Origin: Halovivax asiaticus JCM 14624 | GTDB lineage: Archaea; Halobacteriota; Halobacteria; Halobacteriales; Natrialbaceae | Direction of reading: 5' to 3' | Length of the DNA: 50,147 nt | Assembly: GCF_000337515.1 (NCBI RefSeq) | Contig: NZ_AOIQ01000017.1 | Location: 277,671-327,817 of the forward strand | Shown here: piece by piece, positions 25,298 through 33,989 of the stretch | Numbering within the stretch: position 1 is the stretch's first letter | Layout: each line of letters starts with the position of its first letter | Made by a program: the position numbers and the translations under genes | The notes under the pieces: generated by a model | Told to the model about the DNA's origin: nothing | What the model saw: the letters and a program-made list of their open reading frames with translations, nothing else | The model's database searches: none

Positions 25298-26637
25298 CGG
25301 CTCCACCCCGCCGCTTCGGCCAGCGTCCGTTCGAGCGGTTCCCCCGCGGCCCAGTCGATTACCGTCAGTTCTTCGCGCCTGAGCGCGTCGAGACGGTCTT
25401 CCCGCTCGAAGCGAGCGAGGCGAGTGTGGACCGAGGTTGCGACCGTCGGATCCGGGCTGATCACCGTCACCGCGCGGCCGTGGTCGCGAAGCCGGCGAGC
25501 GACCGTCGCCGGCTCGTCGTCACAACACGGTGAGAGGACGAGTAGTTGCGTCTCGGCGGGGAGGCGCCGATGGAGGCGATCGATTCGACCGCGTAACCGC
25601 CGATTTCTGGCCTCGGCCGACGGGGGTCGCGACCGGTCTCGGTCCGGTGGCTGGCTCGACAGGGCGGGGTGGGTGTTCAGGAGCGTCCGGCCGTGCGTCC
25701 GGTGAGCGTCGCCGGCGGCCGGTTCGAGCCAGCACTCGTCGTCCCGGCCGAGTGCGGTGATGCCGACCTGATTTCCGGCGTCCAGCAGCGCCGTGAAGAG
25801 GCGGTCCGCGGCCTCGACGCTCTTGTCGACGGCGTGGGTCGCTGTCGGGCCCGGCGAGCGATAGGCTCGCCGACGGGCGTCGAGCACAATCATCACGGTC
25901 GCCGCTCGTTCCTCCCGGAAGTCGATCGTTCCCAGTTCCCCGGTTCGAGCGCGTCGGTGCCAGTCGATACGGGTCCGCGGGTCGGACGGTCGATACTCAC
26001 GCGTCGAGTGAAATTCGAGGCCCGACCCGCCCGTCTCCGTCTCGACCACTCCCGGGAGCCAGTCCGTGACCGCCCGCCGGAGCGTGGCGTCGTGACCGTC
26101 GTCGGGAAGCGTACAGTGAAGTCGCGTCTCCCGGGAGACGGTGATCGTCCGCTCGGTCGCGCCGAGCGGATCAGCGAGGGTCACGGCGGCGCCGTCCCAC
26201 TCGTGTTCGCCACGTCGAGCCGTGACCGTGTACGAAAACGTCGACCGGGCGCCCGGCCGCAGGACGGTCCCGTGACGGGGTGAGCCGTCGACGACAGCGA
26301 GTCCGTCCGGGACGCCGTCGACGACGCGCACGTCCGAACAGAGGCCGGCCCCGTCGTTCCGAACGCCGACCGTGACGGTGACTTCGTCGCCGGGGTCAGG
26401 CGCCGGGTCGTCGAGGTGACGGTCGATCGCGAGTACCGCCCCGCCGTCGTCGTGGGTGGCGACCGGTTCGGCGATCCACGCGTAGCCGGCGAACCCGACG
26501 AAGACGACGCTCGCGAGGACGAGTCCCGGGTTCGCGGCCATCGCGCCGACGCCGCCAACGACGAAGGCGACGGCGGCGATCCCGCTCCAGTGAAAGGTCT
26601 CCCGTTCGGCGTCGAGTTCGCCGGTCGCGTCGGTCAC
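25294..26637 (-). CDS. DUF58 domain protein (MoxR partner)
   Basis: The protein has 447 residues and starts at GTG 26635-26637 inside the stop of the preceding gene. Two transmembrane segments (about 17-57) precede an Ig/CARDB-like beta domain (60-190) rich in VTVTVGVRNDG-type strands. The DUF58 signature follows: FHSTREYRPSDPRTRIDWHR and RTGELGTIDFREE. A VWA-like fold then begins with VMIVLDARR, where the metal-binding motif D-x-S-x-S is reduced. DUF58 proteins act with MoxR AAA ATPases, probably in assembly or maturation of surface proteins or complexes. It is the fourth gene of the operon. Confidence 0.88.
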   Translation of the reverse strand: MTDATGELDAERETFHWSGIAAVAFVVGGVGAMAANPGLVLASVVFVGFAGYAWIAEPVATHDDGGAVLAIDRHLDDPAPDPGDEVTVTVGVRNDGAGLCSDVRVVDGVPDGLAVVDGSPRHGTVLRPGARSTFSYTVTARRGEHEWDGAAVTLADPLGATERTITVSRETRLHCTLPDDGHDATLRRAVTDWLPGVVETETGGSGLEFHSTREYRPSDPRTRIDWHRRARTGELGTIDFREERAATVMIVLDARRRAYRSPGPTATHAVDKSVEAADRLFTALLDAGNQVGITALGRDDECWLEPAAGDAHRTHGRTLLNTHPALSSQPPDRDRSRPPSAEARNRRLRGRIDRLHRRLPAETQLLVLSPCCDDEPATVARRLRDHGRAVTVISPDPTVATSVHTRLARFEREDRLDALRREELTVIDWAAGEPLERTLAEAAGWSR

Positions 26638-27515
26638 GACTCTCTCACCTCCCCGTTCGTGACCTCGTTCGCCCCGTCCGGCGGCTGTCCAGTCTCGTCA
26701 GTCGCCCGCCTGCTCTCGTTCGCCGCCGATCGGGCCTCTCCGACGGCGACGTCGAGTTTTCGGTTCCCGTCTCTGAGCGAGGCGATTTCGTCCATCACCC
26801 GTTTGCGTTCGCGGTCGTCGATGTCCGAACGGGTGAGTCGGGCGCGCAGCCGGGACCGAAGCGGCGGTCGCACGTCCTCGCTTATCGCGGCCGCCGCGAG
26901 TCGGTCGTTCGTCCAGGAGCCGTCATCGATTCGCTCTTCGGCGGCCGTAGACGAGAGTCCCGTCGCGTCGACCAGTGAGACGACCGCTCGCGTTCTGATT
27001 CGGTCCCGGAACTCGTGCTGGGGGAGCGTCTCGAACGCGTCGCCCGGAACCGGGAGCTGGGTCCCCGGCTCGGGATCGCGCGGCTGCCAGAGGCGTGCGT
27101 TCGTGACTCGCTGGTCGGCGGCGGAGAACAGCCCGAAAACGATCGTGACCGTCGCGACGCCGGCCACGAGGAGTCGGTTGTCGGTTTCGAGCACCGCGAC
27201 GCTGGGACTAATGAACAGCACGATCCCCGCGACGAGTAGCGCCAGCCCGATGATCGGCAGACGGCCCAGCCCACCGCGGTCCTCGTCGGCGACGCCGACT
27301 CTTGAGTCAGTCCAGTCGCCCTCGTCGGTGGTGCCGGCTCCTGAGCCCGTCCGGCCGTCCTCGTCGGTGGCGACGGCTTCTGGGCCCGTCCAGCCGCCCT
27401 CGCCGTGACCGTCGTCGAGGGCGCCCTCGGTTTCGCTCGCCTCGTCCGCATCGGTCGTCTCGTCCACAGCGGTTGGGGCTCCCGATTCGGCGTCGGTTGT
27501 CCCCCGCTCGCTCAT
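26634..27515 (-). CDS. DUF7269-type membrane protein
   Basis: The protein has 293 residues. A long acidic, low-complexity N-terminus (1-83, with repeats of TDEDG/TDEGD type) comes before two transmembrane segments (about 86-105 and 113-130). A helical cytoplasmic C-terminal domain (140-293) contains RDRIRTRAVVSLVDATGLSS and a coiled-coil-like ERKRVMDEIASLRDG. I know this as DUF7269, restricted to haloarchaea and linked to moxR. Its start overlaps the stop of DUF4129 (ATGA), and its own stop overlaps the DUF58 start, which shows tight coupling. The function is unknown. Confidence 0.75.
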   Translation of the reverse strand: MSERGTTDAESGAPTAVDETTDADEASETEGALDDGHGEGGWTGPEAVATDEDGRTGSGAGTTDEGDWTDSRVGVADEDRGGLGRLPIIGLALLVAGIVLFISPSVAVLETDNRLLVAGVATVTIVFGLFSAADQRVTNARLWQPRDPEPGTQLPVPGDAFETLPQHEFRDRIRTRAVVSLVDATGLSSTAAEERIDDGSWTNDRLAAAAISEDVRPPLRSRLRARLTRSDIDDRERKRVMDEIASLRDGNRKLDVAVGEARSAANESRRATDETGQPPDGANEVTNGEVRES

Positions 27516-28336
27516 TCGTCGGCCTCCGCGTATTCTCGCTCGATTCGTTCGAGCGCTGCGACCGCTCGGTCCGTTCGGCTCGCCGGGTCGCGTTCGCCGT
27601 AGCGGACGTCCCTGAAGAGTCGTGTGATCTCCGAGACGTCACCGGGGCGCATTCCCGCTTCGATCGCCAGCCGTTCGAACTCGGCGGGCGGTATCGTTTC
27701 GGGACGGACCATGCCGAGATGGTCGGTCATCTCGAGCCAGGCGCGGTACACTTCGTTCTCGACGTCCGCCTGCGCGTCGATCCGGGCCGCGGCCGTCCCG
27801 GCGGACGCGGCGATCGCGTCCAGATCGACCGGGCGGTCGGGTTCGACGTGGCGCTCGTCGACGGCCACGTCGTCACGGTCCGCGCTGATCCAGAGGAACC
27901 CGACAGTCCCGATCAGGCCGATCACGACGGCGGCGAGGACGAGTAGCGGCGACGGAGCCAGTCCGGCGAGCCAGGTCGTTCGAGGGTCGGCGCCGACGAG
28001 CGACGAACACCCGAGCGACCAGAGGATCGTCGGAACGCCGACGACGAGGACGGGGATCGTCGAACCGAGCAGTCGATACCCGGCGGCCATGCCGAGTCCG
28101 ACGATGCCGAGAGCGGCGGCGAGTCCGCCCGGCTCGTCGAGGGCCGCCGGACAGAGGCTGCCGTCCGACTGGCCGCTGGGGAACTCGAGGTATTCGAGCA
28201 GTTCGAGATTGGGGGAGAACGAGCCGCCGTCGCCTCCGCTCTCGGGAACGGTTCCGGTATCGATCGTCGCCGCGACCAGTCCGACGGCACAGACGAGCAC
28301 GATGACGGCGGCCACGCGGGTGCGGTCGCGTGCCAT
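27512..28336 (-). CDS. DUF4129 domain membrane protein
   Basis: The protein has 274 residues. An N-terminal signal anchor (9-24) and a short extracellular segment precede three transmembrane helices (about 75-165). The C-terminal cytoplasmic DUF4129 domain (190-274) has the pattern VYRAWLEMTDHLGMVRPETI, PAEFERLAIEAG and ITRLFRDVRYGE. DUF4129 normally sits at the C-terminus of transglutaminase-like proteins encoded with moxR/DUF58; here the transglutaminase part is absent. It is the second gene of the operon, two bases after moxR. Confidence 0.85.
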   Translation of the reverse strand: MARDRTRVAAVIVLVCAVGLVAATIDTGTVPESGGDGGSFSPNLELLEYLEFPSGQSDGSLCPAALDEPGGLAAALGIVGLGMAAGYRLLGSTIPVLVVGVPTILWSLGCSSLVGADPRTTWLAGLAPSPLLVLAAVVIGLIGTVGFLWISADRDDVAVDERHVEPDRPVDLDAIAASAGTAAARIDAQADVENEVYRAWLEMTDHLGMVRPETIPPAEFERLAIEAGMRPGDVSEITRLFRDVRYGERDPASRTDRAVAALERIEREYAEADE

Positions 28337-28338
28337 CG

Positions 28339-29325
28339 TTACTCGGGTGCCGGAGTGTCTGACCGCGAGACGGTTGGGACCGGCACGGACTCGAGCGCGT
28401 CGGCGAGGATCGCGCGTTTGGAGACGTCCTCGACCGCCGCCTCGGGCGTCAGGACCAGTCGATGAGCGAGGACGGACGGGGCGACCGTCGTGATGTCGTC
28501 CGGAGCGAGGTAGTCCCGCCCGTCGAGGACGGCTTTCGCCCGCGACACTTCGAGCAGGCGTTGCGTCCCGCGCGGAGAGACCCCGACGCGGACCCGTTCG
28601 GCCCGTCGCGTGGCCGCGGTAATCGCCGTCATGTAGGGTATGAGGTCGTCAGTCACGGTGACTGCCTCCGGCGCCGCCTGCAGCGCCCGAACGTCGTCGG
28701 CGGACGAGCAGACGGCCGAGACGGACGGCAACTTCTCCGTCCGATCCGTTCGCTGGCGTAACAACGTCGCCTCGCCGTCCTGGCCGGGGTAGCCGATCGC
28801 CGTCTTCACCGCGAAGCGGTCGACCTGCGCCTCCGGCAGGGGGAAGGTCCCCTCACTCTCGACCGGGTTTTGCGTCGCGATCACGACGAACGGGTCCGGC
28901 AACGACATTGTGTCGCCGGCGACGGTCACCTGGCGTTCGCTCATCGCTTCGAGGAGGGCGGCTTGCGTCTTCGGCGGGGCGCGGTTGATCTCGTCGGCCA
29001 GCACGACGTTCGCGAAGAGCGGCCCCTCGGTGAACTCGAAGGTCGCCTCGTGTTCGTCGTAGATGTGGGTCCCGGTTACGTCCGCCGGGAGCAAGTCCGG
29101 CGTAAACTGGATGCGGGAGAACGGGAGGTCGAGCGCCGATGCGATGGATTTCGCGGTGAGCGTCTTCCCCGTCCCCGGGACGTCTTCGAGCAGGACGTGC
29201 CCGCGAGCGAGCACGCCCACGAGGACCGTTTCGAGGAACTCCCGATCGGCGATCACCGCCTCGCCGATCTCGTCCAAGAGCTGTTCGCACGTCGATGCGG
29301 CCGCGGATGGATCAGTGACGTTCAT
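28339..29325 (-). CDS. MoxR-family AAA+ ATPase
   Basis: The protein has 328 residues, starting at ATG 29323-29325. Walker A is DVPGTGKT (48-55) and Walker B is LADEIN (109-114). Sensor 1 is in VIATQNPVESEGTFPLPEAQ, and the lid domain carries GVSPRGTQRLLE, all diagnostic of MoxR. These chaperone-like ATPases work on VWA or DUF58 partner proteins. It is the first gene of a five-gene operon (moxR, DUF4129, DUF7269, DUF58, DUF7519). The 297-nt divergent region upstream contains an inverted repeat that may regulate it. Confidence 0.93.
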   Translation of the reverse strand: MNVTDPSAAASTCEQLLDEIGEAVIADREFLETVLVGVLARGHVLLEDVPGTGKTLTAKSIASALDLPFSRIQFTPDLLPADVTGTHIYDEHEATFEFTEGPLFANVVLADEINRAPPKTQAALLEAMSERQVTVAGDTMSLPDPFVVIATQNPVESEGTFPLPEAQVDRFAVKTAIGYPGQDGEATLLRQRTDRTEKLPSVSAVCSSADDVRALQAAPEAVTVTDDLIPYMTAITAATRRAERVRVGVSPRGTQRLLEVSRAKAVLDGRDYLAPDDITTVAPSVLAHRLVLTPEAAVEDVSKRAILADALESVPVPTVSRSDTPAPE

Positions 29326-29516
29326 CGGTAGTAGGGAGGGGTCGTCGACAGGGAGCCGACGTTCGTTGGGCGTTCCGTCGACCGAGCGGAGACGGTCGCG
29401 TCGATCGCCGCGGATAACTCGAACCGATCGCACACGGTGAGCGATCGAGCGCTGTTTTGACGGACGATTGGGATGGGAACGACCGATCGAAGTTTCGCGG
29501 CCGATCGATTCGGTAT

Positions 29517-29545
29517 CGTCACCTAAAAATTACACCCTGGTGACG
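29517..29545. promoter_or_regulatory. Inverted repeat in the moxR / reductase divergent region
   Basis: CGTCACC 29517-29523 and GGTGACG 29539-29545 form a perfect 7-bp inverted repeat separated by 15 nt. The spacer begins TAAAAATTA, the most AT-rich string nearby, which could be a TATA element for either direction. It lies 192 nt before moxR and 78 nt before the reductase. The spacing (22 nt centre to centre, two helical turns) suits a dimeric regulator. Confidence 0.35.
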
Positions 29546-29592
29546 TAATCCTTTTGATCAGTTTTTCAGTCCGGCTGGGGTCGTCGAGAAGC

Positions 29593-29600
29593 TATTTATC
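29593..29600 (+). promoter_or_regulatory. TATA box for the geranylgeranyl reductase gene
   Basis: TATTTATC ends 22 nt before ATG 29623. Initiation about 25 nt downstream of the element would fall at the start codon, so this mRNA should be leaderless. Confidence 0.5.
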
Positions 29601-29622
29601 CGTCGCGGCAGTCACTCGATCC

Positions 29623-30705
29623 ATGTACGACTTCGCGGTCGTCGGCGTCGGCCCCGCCGGCGCACGGTTCGCCAGACGGGCGGCCGCCGCCGGTCACGAC
29701 GTCCTCGCCCTCGAACGCGGTCAGATCGGCACCCCGCTCGCGTGCTCCGGCCACGTCAGCACGGATATCTGGCAGTTCACCGGCGACGGTGCCCGTACGC
29801 ACCTGTTGCAAAACGAGGTGCGCGGCGCCCGCTTTCACGTCGACGGGCCCGGAAGCGACGCGTACCCGTTCTACCGCGACGAACCGGTCTCGAACGTCGT
29901 CGACCGCGTCGAACTGGATCGCCACCTCGCCGACCTGGCTCGCGAAGCCGGCGCGGACGTCCGCGAGGGCCATCGGGTGACCGACGTCGAGGAGCGAGCC
30001 GACCGGGTCGTCCTGACGGTCGCCGGGCCGGACGAGACACACGAATTCGCGGCGAAACTGGTTGCGGGCTGCGACGGCCCCCGGTCGCGAGTCCGCGAGG
30101 CACTTTCCCTCCCCGAACCCGACGAGTTCCTCCACGGGGTACTGGCGTTCGCCGACGACCCCGATCACGACGACTTCGTCGACGTCCACCTCACGGCGCC
30201 GACCTTCTTCGCCTGGCGGATCCCCCGCGGCGACGCCGGCGTCGAGTACGGGCTGGCCGCGCCGCCGGGCGAGGCAGTCAAACACCACTTCGACGAGCTC
30301 GTCGCCGACTACGGCGTGTCCGTCTCTCACCGCTGCTCCGGCGCGATCCCTGTCGGTCCACCCGACCGCGTCACCGCGGATCGAGCGTTCCTGCTCGGCG
30401 ACGCGGCCGCCCAGACGAAGCCGTTCACCGGTGGTGGAATCCTTTACGGGATGCGCTGTGCCGACCACGCCGCTCGCGAGATCGATCCCGACCATCCCTC
30501 AACCGTCGCCGCCTACGAACGCGCCTGGCGGCGCGACATCGCCACCGACCAGCAACTGGGCCACTGGATTCGGCGTGCCTACTCGTTCCCCGAACCGGTC
30601 CAACACGCGGGCCTCAAAACCTTCTCCGGCGAGATCGGCGTCCACATGGATCGCCCGACGTCGGTGTTCTCGACCGAGCACCTTCGGGCGATGCTGTCCC
30701 GGTAG
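29623..30705 (+). CDS. Geranylgeranyl reductase family flavoprotein
   Basis: The protein has 360 residues. FAVVGVGPAGARFARRAA (residues 4-21) is the FAD dinucleotide-binding motif. CSGHVSTDIW carries the cysteine region seen in archaeal GGR proteins. VAGCDGPRSRVREAL and FLLGDAAAQTKPFTGGGILYGM (in two conserved blocks) are the G-D and C-terminal FAD motifs. Members saturate the isoprenoid chains of archaeal lipids, or act on other polyprenyl substrates. Haloarchaea have several paralogues, so the exact substrate is not certain. I start at ATG 29623; an upstream extension of 23 codons lies within the promoter. Confidence 0.88.
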   Translation: MYDFAVVGVGPAGARFARRAAAAGHDVLALERGQIGTPLACSGHVSTDIWQFTGDGARTHLLQNEVRGARFHVDGPGSDAYPFYRDEPVSNVVDRVELDRHLADLAREAGADVREGHRVTDVEERADRVVLTVAGPDETHEFAAKLVAGCDGPRSRVREALSLPEPDEFLHGVLAFADDPDHDDFVDVHLTAPTFFAWRIPRGDAGVEYGLAAPPGEAVKHHFDELVADYGVSVSHRCSGAIPVGPPDRVTADRAFLLGDAAAQTKPFTGGGILYGMRCADHAAREIDPDHPSTVAAYERAWRRDIATDQQLGHWIRRAYSFPEPVQHAGLKTFSGEIGVHMDRPTSVFSTEHLRAMLSR

Positions 30706-30761
30706 TCGGGCCCGAATTCGATGGATGACCGGGAGGATTCCTATCCGTCTCCGATCGGTCA

Positions 30762-31019
30762 TCAGTTTCGCTTGTTCACCTGTTGTGGATGCGTTCCTGG
30801 GTACCGAGTGGTCGAATCGTCCCGCGCGCGGTTGATGACAGCACCCGTACCGATCGTGGTGATGATGAACCTGCCGAGGCCGCCGAGGATCGGGACGCTC
30901 CTGCTGAATGCGACGACAACCGTGACGAGGCAGTCGCTCACCCACCACTCGATCAGCCAGCGACCGAATGCGAGTCCGCCTGCCCAGTCGCGTCGGTCGG
31001 CCGACCGGGACGAGATCAG
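30762..31019 (-). other. Possible small membrane-protein ORF or gene remnant
   Basis: One minus-strand frame ending at TGA 30762-30764 reads RRDWAGGLAFGRWLIEWW, then VSDCLVTVVVAFSRSVPILG and GLGRFIITTIGTGAVIN, ending PGTHPQQVNKRN. This looks like a membrane helix pair with a polar tail. About three quarters of its third positions are G or C, lower than neighbours but higher than chance. There is no ATG: the only common start is GTG 30939-30941 (59 aa), while the frame is open back to 31025, overlapping the end of the YgfZ-like gene. It is either a small coupled gene or a decayed one. Nothing else is seen in 30706-31015. Confidence 0.3.
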
Positions 31020-32206
31020 GGGTAACTAGGCAGCCGCGCGGACCGTTCCGATCCGTCGACGAACGGCAACTCGGTCGCAGTCGCAGGGAGCGCTTCGCCG
31101 TCGACACGGACGGTGAGGGACGACGCGTCGAGGTCGAAATCGACGAGCGCCAGCGCGATGGGCGTCTCGAGTGTCGGGCTCGTCATCGACCGCGTCACCT
31201 CGCCGACGACGCTGTCTCCGTCGAAGACGGCGGCGCCGGGTTCGGCCGTCTGGTCGGCTGCATCGGCCGATTCGGCTGTCCCGTCGCCCGTTTCGGCCGT
31301 TTCGGTCGAGTCGCTTACCGCGGTCGTGTCGTCTGCCTCTCCCGTATCGCCGTCAGTTCCGAGCGTCAGCCCGATCAGGCGGCGGCTCGGCTGGCCGCGA
31401 TTCTCGACCCGTGAGACGACCTCCTGGCCGACGTAACAGCCCTTGGCGAAGTCGAGGGCGTTCCGGAGTCCGAGGACGTTGGGAATCGTCCCCGCCAGTT
31501 CGTGTTCGAAGAGCGGTGTTCCGGCTTCGAGCGTCAGCGATCCCCAGGTCTGGTAGCCGAACGGCGCGGCGTTCATTCCCTGCACGGAGAGCGCTTCGAA
31601 GACGGCAGGTGCGTCCGTGACGTCGCAGATAATTTCGTATCCCTCCTCGCCAGTCGGCGCGTCGGTTCGGATCACGCTCACGCCGGCGTCGGCGATCGAG
31701 CCGCGGACGAACGTGAGCGGTTCGTCGGGCGTCGCCGAACCGTGGAGGACGCTCGCGACTTTCTCGGTGGCTTGCGGGCCGTGGACGCCGAAGATCGCGA
31801 GGTCGTCCGTGACGTCGTCGATCTCGACGTCCTGGATGAACACCTTCTCGGCCCACTCGTCGGCGAGTGCCTCGGCCCGGCCTGGTGGCGTGAAACACAG
31901 CACCCGCTCACCGGCGTTGTAGACGTACAGATCCGTTTCGATCCCACCCTGGGGGTCGAGCAACAGTGCGTAACAGCCCTCCCCTTCCGAGGACGGGACC
32001 CGATTCGAGAGGACGTTGTCGACGTAGTCGATCCGATCGTCGCCCCGGACGGAGACGACGCCGACGACCCGCTCGATCAGTCCGACGCCGTTTCGAACGG
32101 CGCGATGGGCCCGCTCCGGGCGCCCGTAGTGAGAGACGACCGTCCTGTCGCCTCGAGTGGCGAACGTCGCCCCGTGATCGGCGTGAGTCGACTCGATGCT
32201 CATCAT
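31016..32206 (-). CDS. YgfZ/GcvT-like folate-binding protein
   Basis: The protein has 396 residues, starting at ATG 32204-32206 (a second ATG directly follows it). The fold is that of aminomethyltransferase GcvT. The motif KGCYVGQEVVSRVENRG is the YgfZ signature (K-G-C-Y-x-G-Q-E) that distinguishes this Fe-S cluster-repair/assembly family from GcvT proper. An acidic, repetitive insert (DTGEADDTTAVSDSTETAET and on) sits before the C-terminal barrel. It probably uses tetrahydrofolate in Fe-S enzyme maintenance. Haloarchaeal genomes often label it aminomethyltransferase. Confidence 0.85.
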   Translation of the reverse strand: MMSIESTHADHGATFATRGDRTVVSHYGRPERAHRAVRNGVGLIERVVGVVSVRGDDRIDYVDNVLSNRVPSSEGEGCYALLLDPQGGIETDLYVYNAGERVLCFTPPGRAEALADEWAEKVFIQDVEIDDVTDDLAIFGVHGPQATEKVASVLHGSATPDEPLTFVRGSIADAGVSVIRTDAPTGEEGYEIICDVTDAPAVFEALSVQGMNAAPFGYQTWGSLTLEAGTPLFEHELAGTIPNVLGLRNALDFAKGCYVGQEVVSRVENRGQPSRRLIGLTLGTDGDTGEADDTTAVSDSTETAETGDGTAESADAADQTAEPGAAVFDGDSVVGEVTRSMTSPTLETPIALALVDFDLDASSLTVRVDGEALPATATELPFVDGSERSARLPSYP

Positions 32207-32354
32207 CGTCACTAGTCGGGGATACGGACCCTTTTACGTGGCGATCCGTCGTGACGGCCGCCCAGCGTCGACGACCGGTCTGGGGCGACGATCTCGGGCG
32301 TCTGCTACCGTCCGGCCCGGACCGTCGGGGCGGTATCCGTCACGGGACGCCGAC

Positions 32355-32651
32355 TCAGAACGGGAACCGCTCGCGCACCCACTCCACGATCGACCCGTCG
32401 GACTCGGCCGCGCCCGGTTCCGGGACGACCCGGGGGGCGGGTTTGATCACCGTCTCGCTCGCACTGTTCTCGACGACGATCAGGTCCTCGTCGTTGAGGC
32501 TGGCGAGTGCGGTCTCCAGGCGATCGATGTCGATCGAGACGGCGGCCCGGAGCTCGAAGACGGTCATCCCGTCTTCGTTCCGGTCGACGAGGGCGTCGAG
32601 TATCGTAACCTGTGTCTCGTCGCGGTCACGATACTCCCGCTTGGCTCGCAT
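32355..32651 (-). CDS. DUF6432-type small winged-helix protein
   Basis: The protein has 98 residues. A basic N-terminus (MRAKREYRDRDETQ) leads into VTILDALVDRNEDGMTVFEL, RAAVSIDIDRLETALASLND and EDLIVVENSASETVI, the helix order of a winged-helix DNA-binding domain. A flexible Pro-rich tail ends VEWVRERFPF. I recognise it as the haloarchaeal family DUF6432. A transcriptional role is inferred from the fold. It lies 148 nt upstream of the YgfZ-like gene on the same strand and may be cotranscribed. Confidence 0.75.
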   Translation of the reverse strand: MRAKREYRDRDETQVTILDALVDRNEDGMTVFELRAAVSIDIDRLETALASLNDEDLIVVENSASETVIKPAPRVVPEPGAAESDGSIVEWVRERFPF

Positions 32652-32767
32652 ACTCGCCCCTTCGTGCCCGCAGGGTTTGACGTTTGTCGTCCTCGGTGGG
32701 GCTGGGTGAGACGCCCGTCAGACACCAGGCGGTACGTTTTTCACTCCCGCGCGGGCTACCCAACTCA

Positions 32768-33544
32768 ATGGCTGTTCGATGTTCGCTGCTCGGTCACGAC
32801 TTCGGGGCGACAGAAGTCGAACGCGAGCGCGAAGAACGCGGAAGTGAAGTCGTCGTCACCGTGACGGAGTACGAATCCTGCACACGGTGTGGCGAACGAA
32901 CCGTTATCAGCGAGAACACCGAAGTCCGGGGGATCGAGCCGGCGGACGACCCCGAGCCGGCGACGGCCGCCGGGGCCGCTTCGGAGTCGGTCGACGACGC
33001 GACGGCGCCGGCCGAATCGACCCCCGCGGCCGATTCCGAGACGCCCGCGGGTGACTCACGGCCGTCCGAGCCCGAGTCGGAACCACTCCCGACCGACGAG
33101 CACGGCGAACCGATCACCGACGACGCGGAGATTCTGGATGAACCAGCCGCCGAACCCACCGCCGAGGCCGATCGTGACCGGGCGCACGGTGCGTGGCCCG
33201 ACTCAGACGACGTCGGCCAGGACGACGCGTCCGACAAACCGACCGAATGGCCGGCGGCTGCGTCCGACGAGACCGCCGCTCCCGAGGCCGACCCGATCGA
33301 CGAAGGCGGCTCACCGGAGGCAGTCTCGACGGCAGCTGATCGCGAGACGGCGACGGCCACCAGCGGGATTCAGCGCGCGGGGACTGCCCCGGCACCGGGC
33401 GAGACCGGCCCGCGCGACGACGTCCCCGTCGAGTTCTTCTGCCCGCGCTGTTCGTTCGTCGCGCCGGGCGACCGCAGCTCGCTTCGCGCGGGCGATATCT
33501 GCCCCGAGTGCAAGAAGGGCTACCTCGGCGAACGCGAGCGCTGA
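32768..33544 (+). CDS. DUF7093-type protein: zinc-binding ends joined by an acidic linker
   Basis: The protein has 258 residues, starting at ATG 32768. The N-terminal 55 residues (VRCSLLGHDFGATEVERERE, then ESCTRCGERTV) carry one cysteine pair. Residues about 60-220 are a low-complexity acidic stretch rich in Asp, Glu, Ala, Pro and Ser. The C-terminus is a compact zinc ribbon FFCPRCSFVAPGDRSSLRAG with DICPECKKGYLGERE. The domain layout matches haloarchaeal DUF7093. The function is unknown; zinc ribbons of this kind often bind nucleic acid or protein. A short conserved operon with DUF5611 is possible, as it follows by 58 nt. Confidence 0.78.
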   Translation: MAVRCSLLGHDFGATEVEREREERGSEVVVTVTEYESCTRCGERTVISENTEVRGIEPADDPEPATAAGAASESVDDATAPAESTPAADSETPAGDSRPSEPESEPLPTDEHGEPITDDAEILDEPAAEPTAEADRDRAHGAWPDSDDVGQDDASDKPTEWPAAASDETAAPEADPIDEGGSPEAVSTAADRETATATSGIQRAGTAPAPGETGPRDDVPVEFFCPRCSFVAPGDRSSLRAGDICPECKKGYLGERER

Positions 33545-33602
33545 AATCCTCGTTCGTCGCGGATGAAAAGAGGTAAAGAGCCTCCCGTATTTCCAACGAG
33601 CC

Positions 33603-33989
33603 ATGAAGGAGTACAAGATGCGCCGCGGTGAGTACCTCGAAGAACGGATCCCCGACATGGAAGCCTCCATCGAGGACTACTTCGGCCCGATCACCGGGAC
33701 GGAGGAGTTCAAGGGCAGTGCACTGCACGTCGTCGCGGAACCCGACAACCCCGTCTTCGAGCGAATCGTCGTCGGCGCCGTCGAATACTCCGGGAAGAAG
33801 GACAAACTCGCCGTCGAGTTCCACGAACGCGACCCGACCGAACTCGGTCCGGACGAACTCGAAGCCGCTGCCGACGCCGTCGACGCGAAGAACGACTTCC
33901 TCCTCGAAGCGACCGGTCGCGACGCGAAAGCCCGACGCGACTCCCTCAAACGCGCCGTCGAAGACGACCCCGACCACGACGTCGAGTAA
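33603..33989 (+). CDS. DUF5611-type conserved haloarchaeal protein
   Basis: The protein has 128 residues and no cysteine. The N-terminal MKEYKMRRGEYLEERIPDME and the alternating strands FKGSALHVVAE, ERIVVGAVEYSGKKDKLAVE are followed by a helical, charged tail (KARRDSLKRAVEDD). This fits DUF5611, a small archaeal family of unknown function. It starts at ATG 33603 with GAGGTAAAGAG about 25 nt before. It is convergent with the ferredoxin gene across a 178-nt gap without other features. Confidence 0.78.
   Translation: MKEYKMRRGEYLEERIPDMEASIEDYFGPITGTEEFKGSALHVVAEPDNPVFERIVVGAVEYSGKKDKLAVEFHERDPTELGPDELEAAADAVDAKNDFLLEATGRDAKARRDSLKRAVEDDPDHDVE

Noticed and set aside
30721-31029. A 102-codon plus-strand frame with an early ATG
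   Set aside because: Its translation has no hydrophobic core or motif, and the opposite strand has the better coding character.
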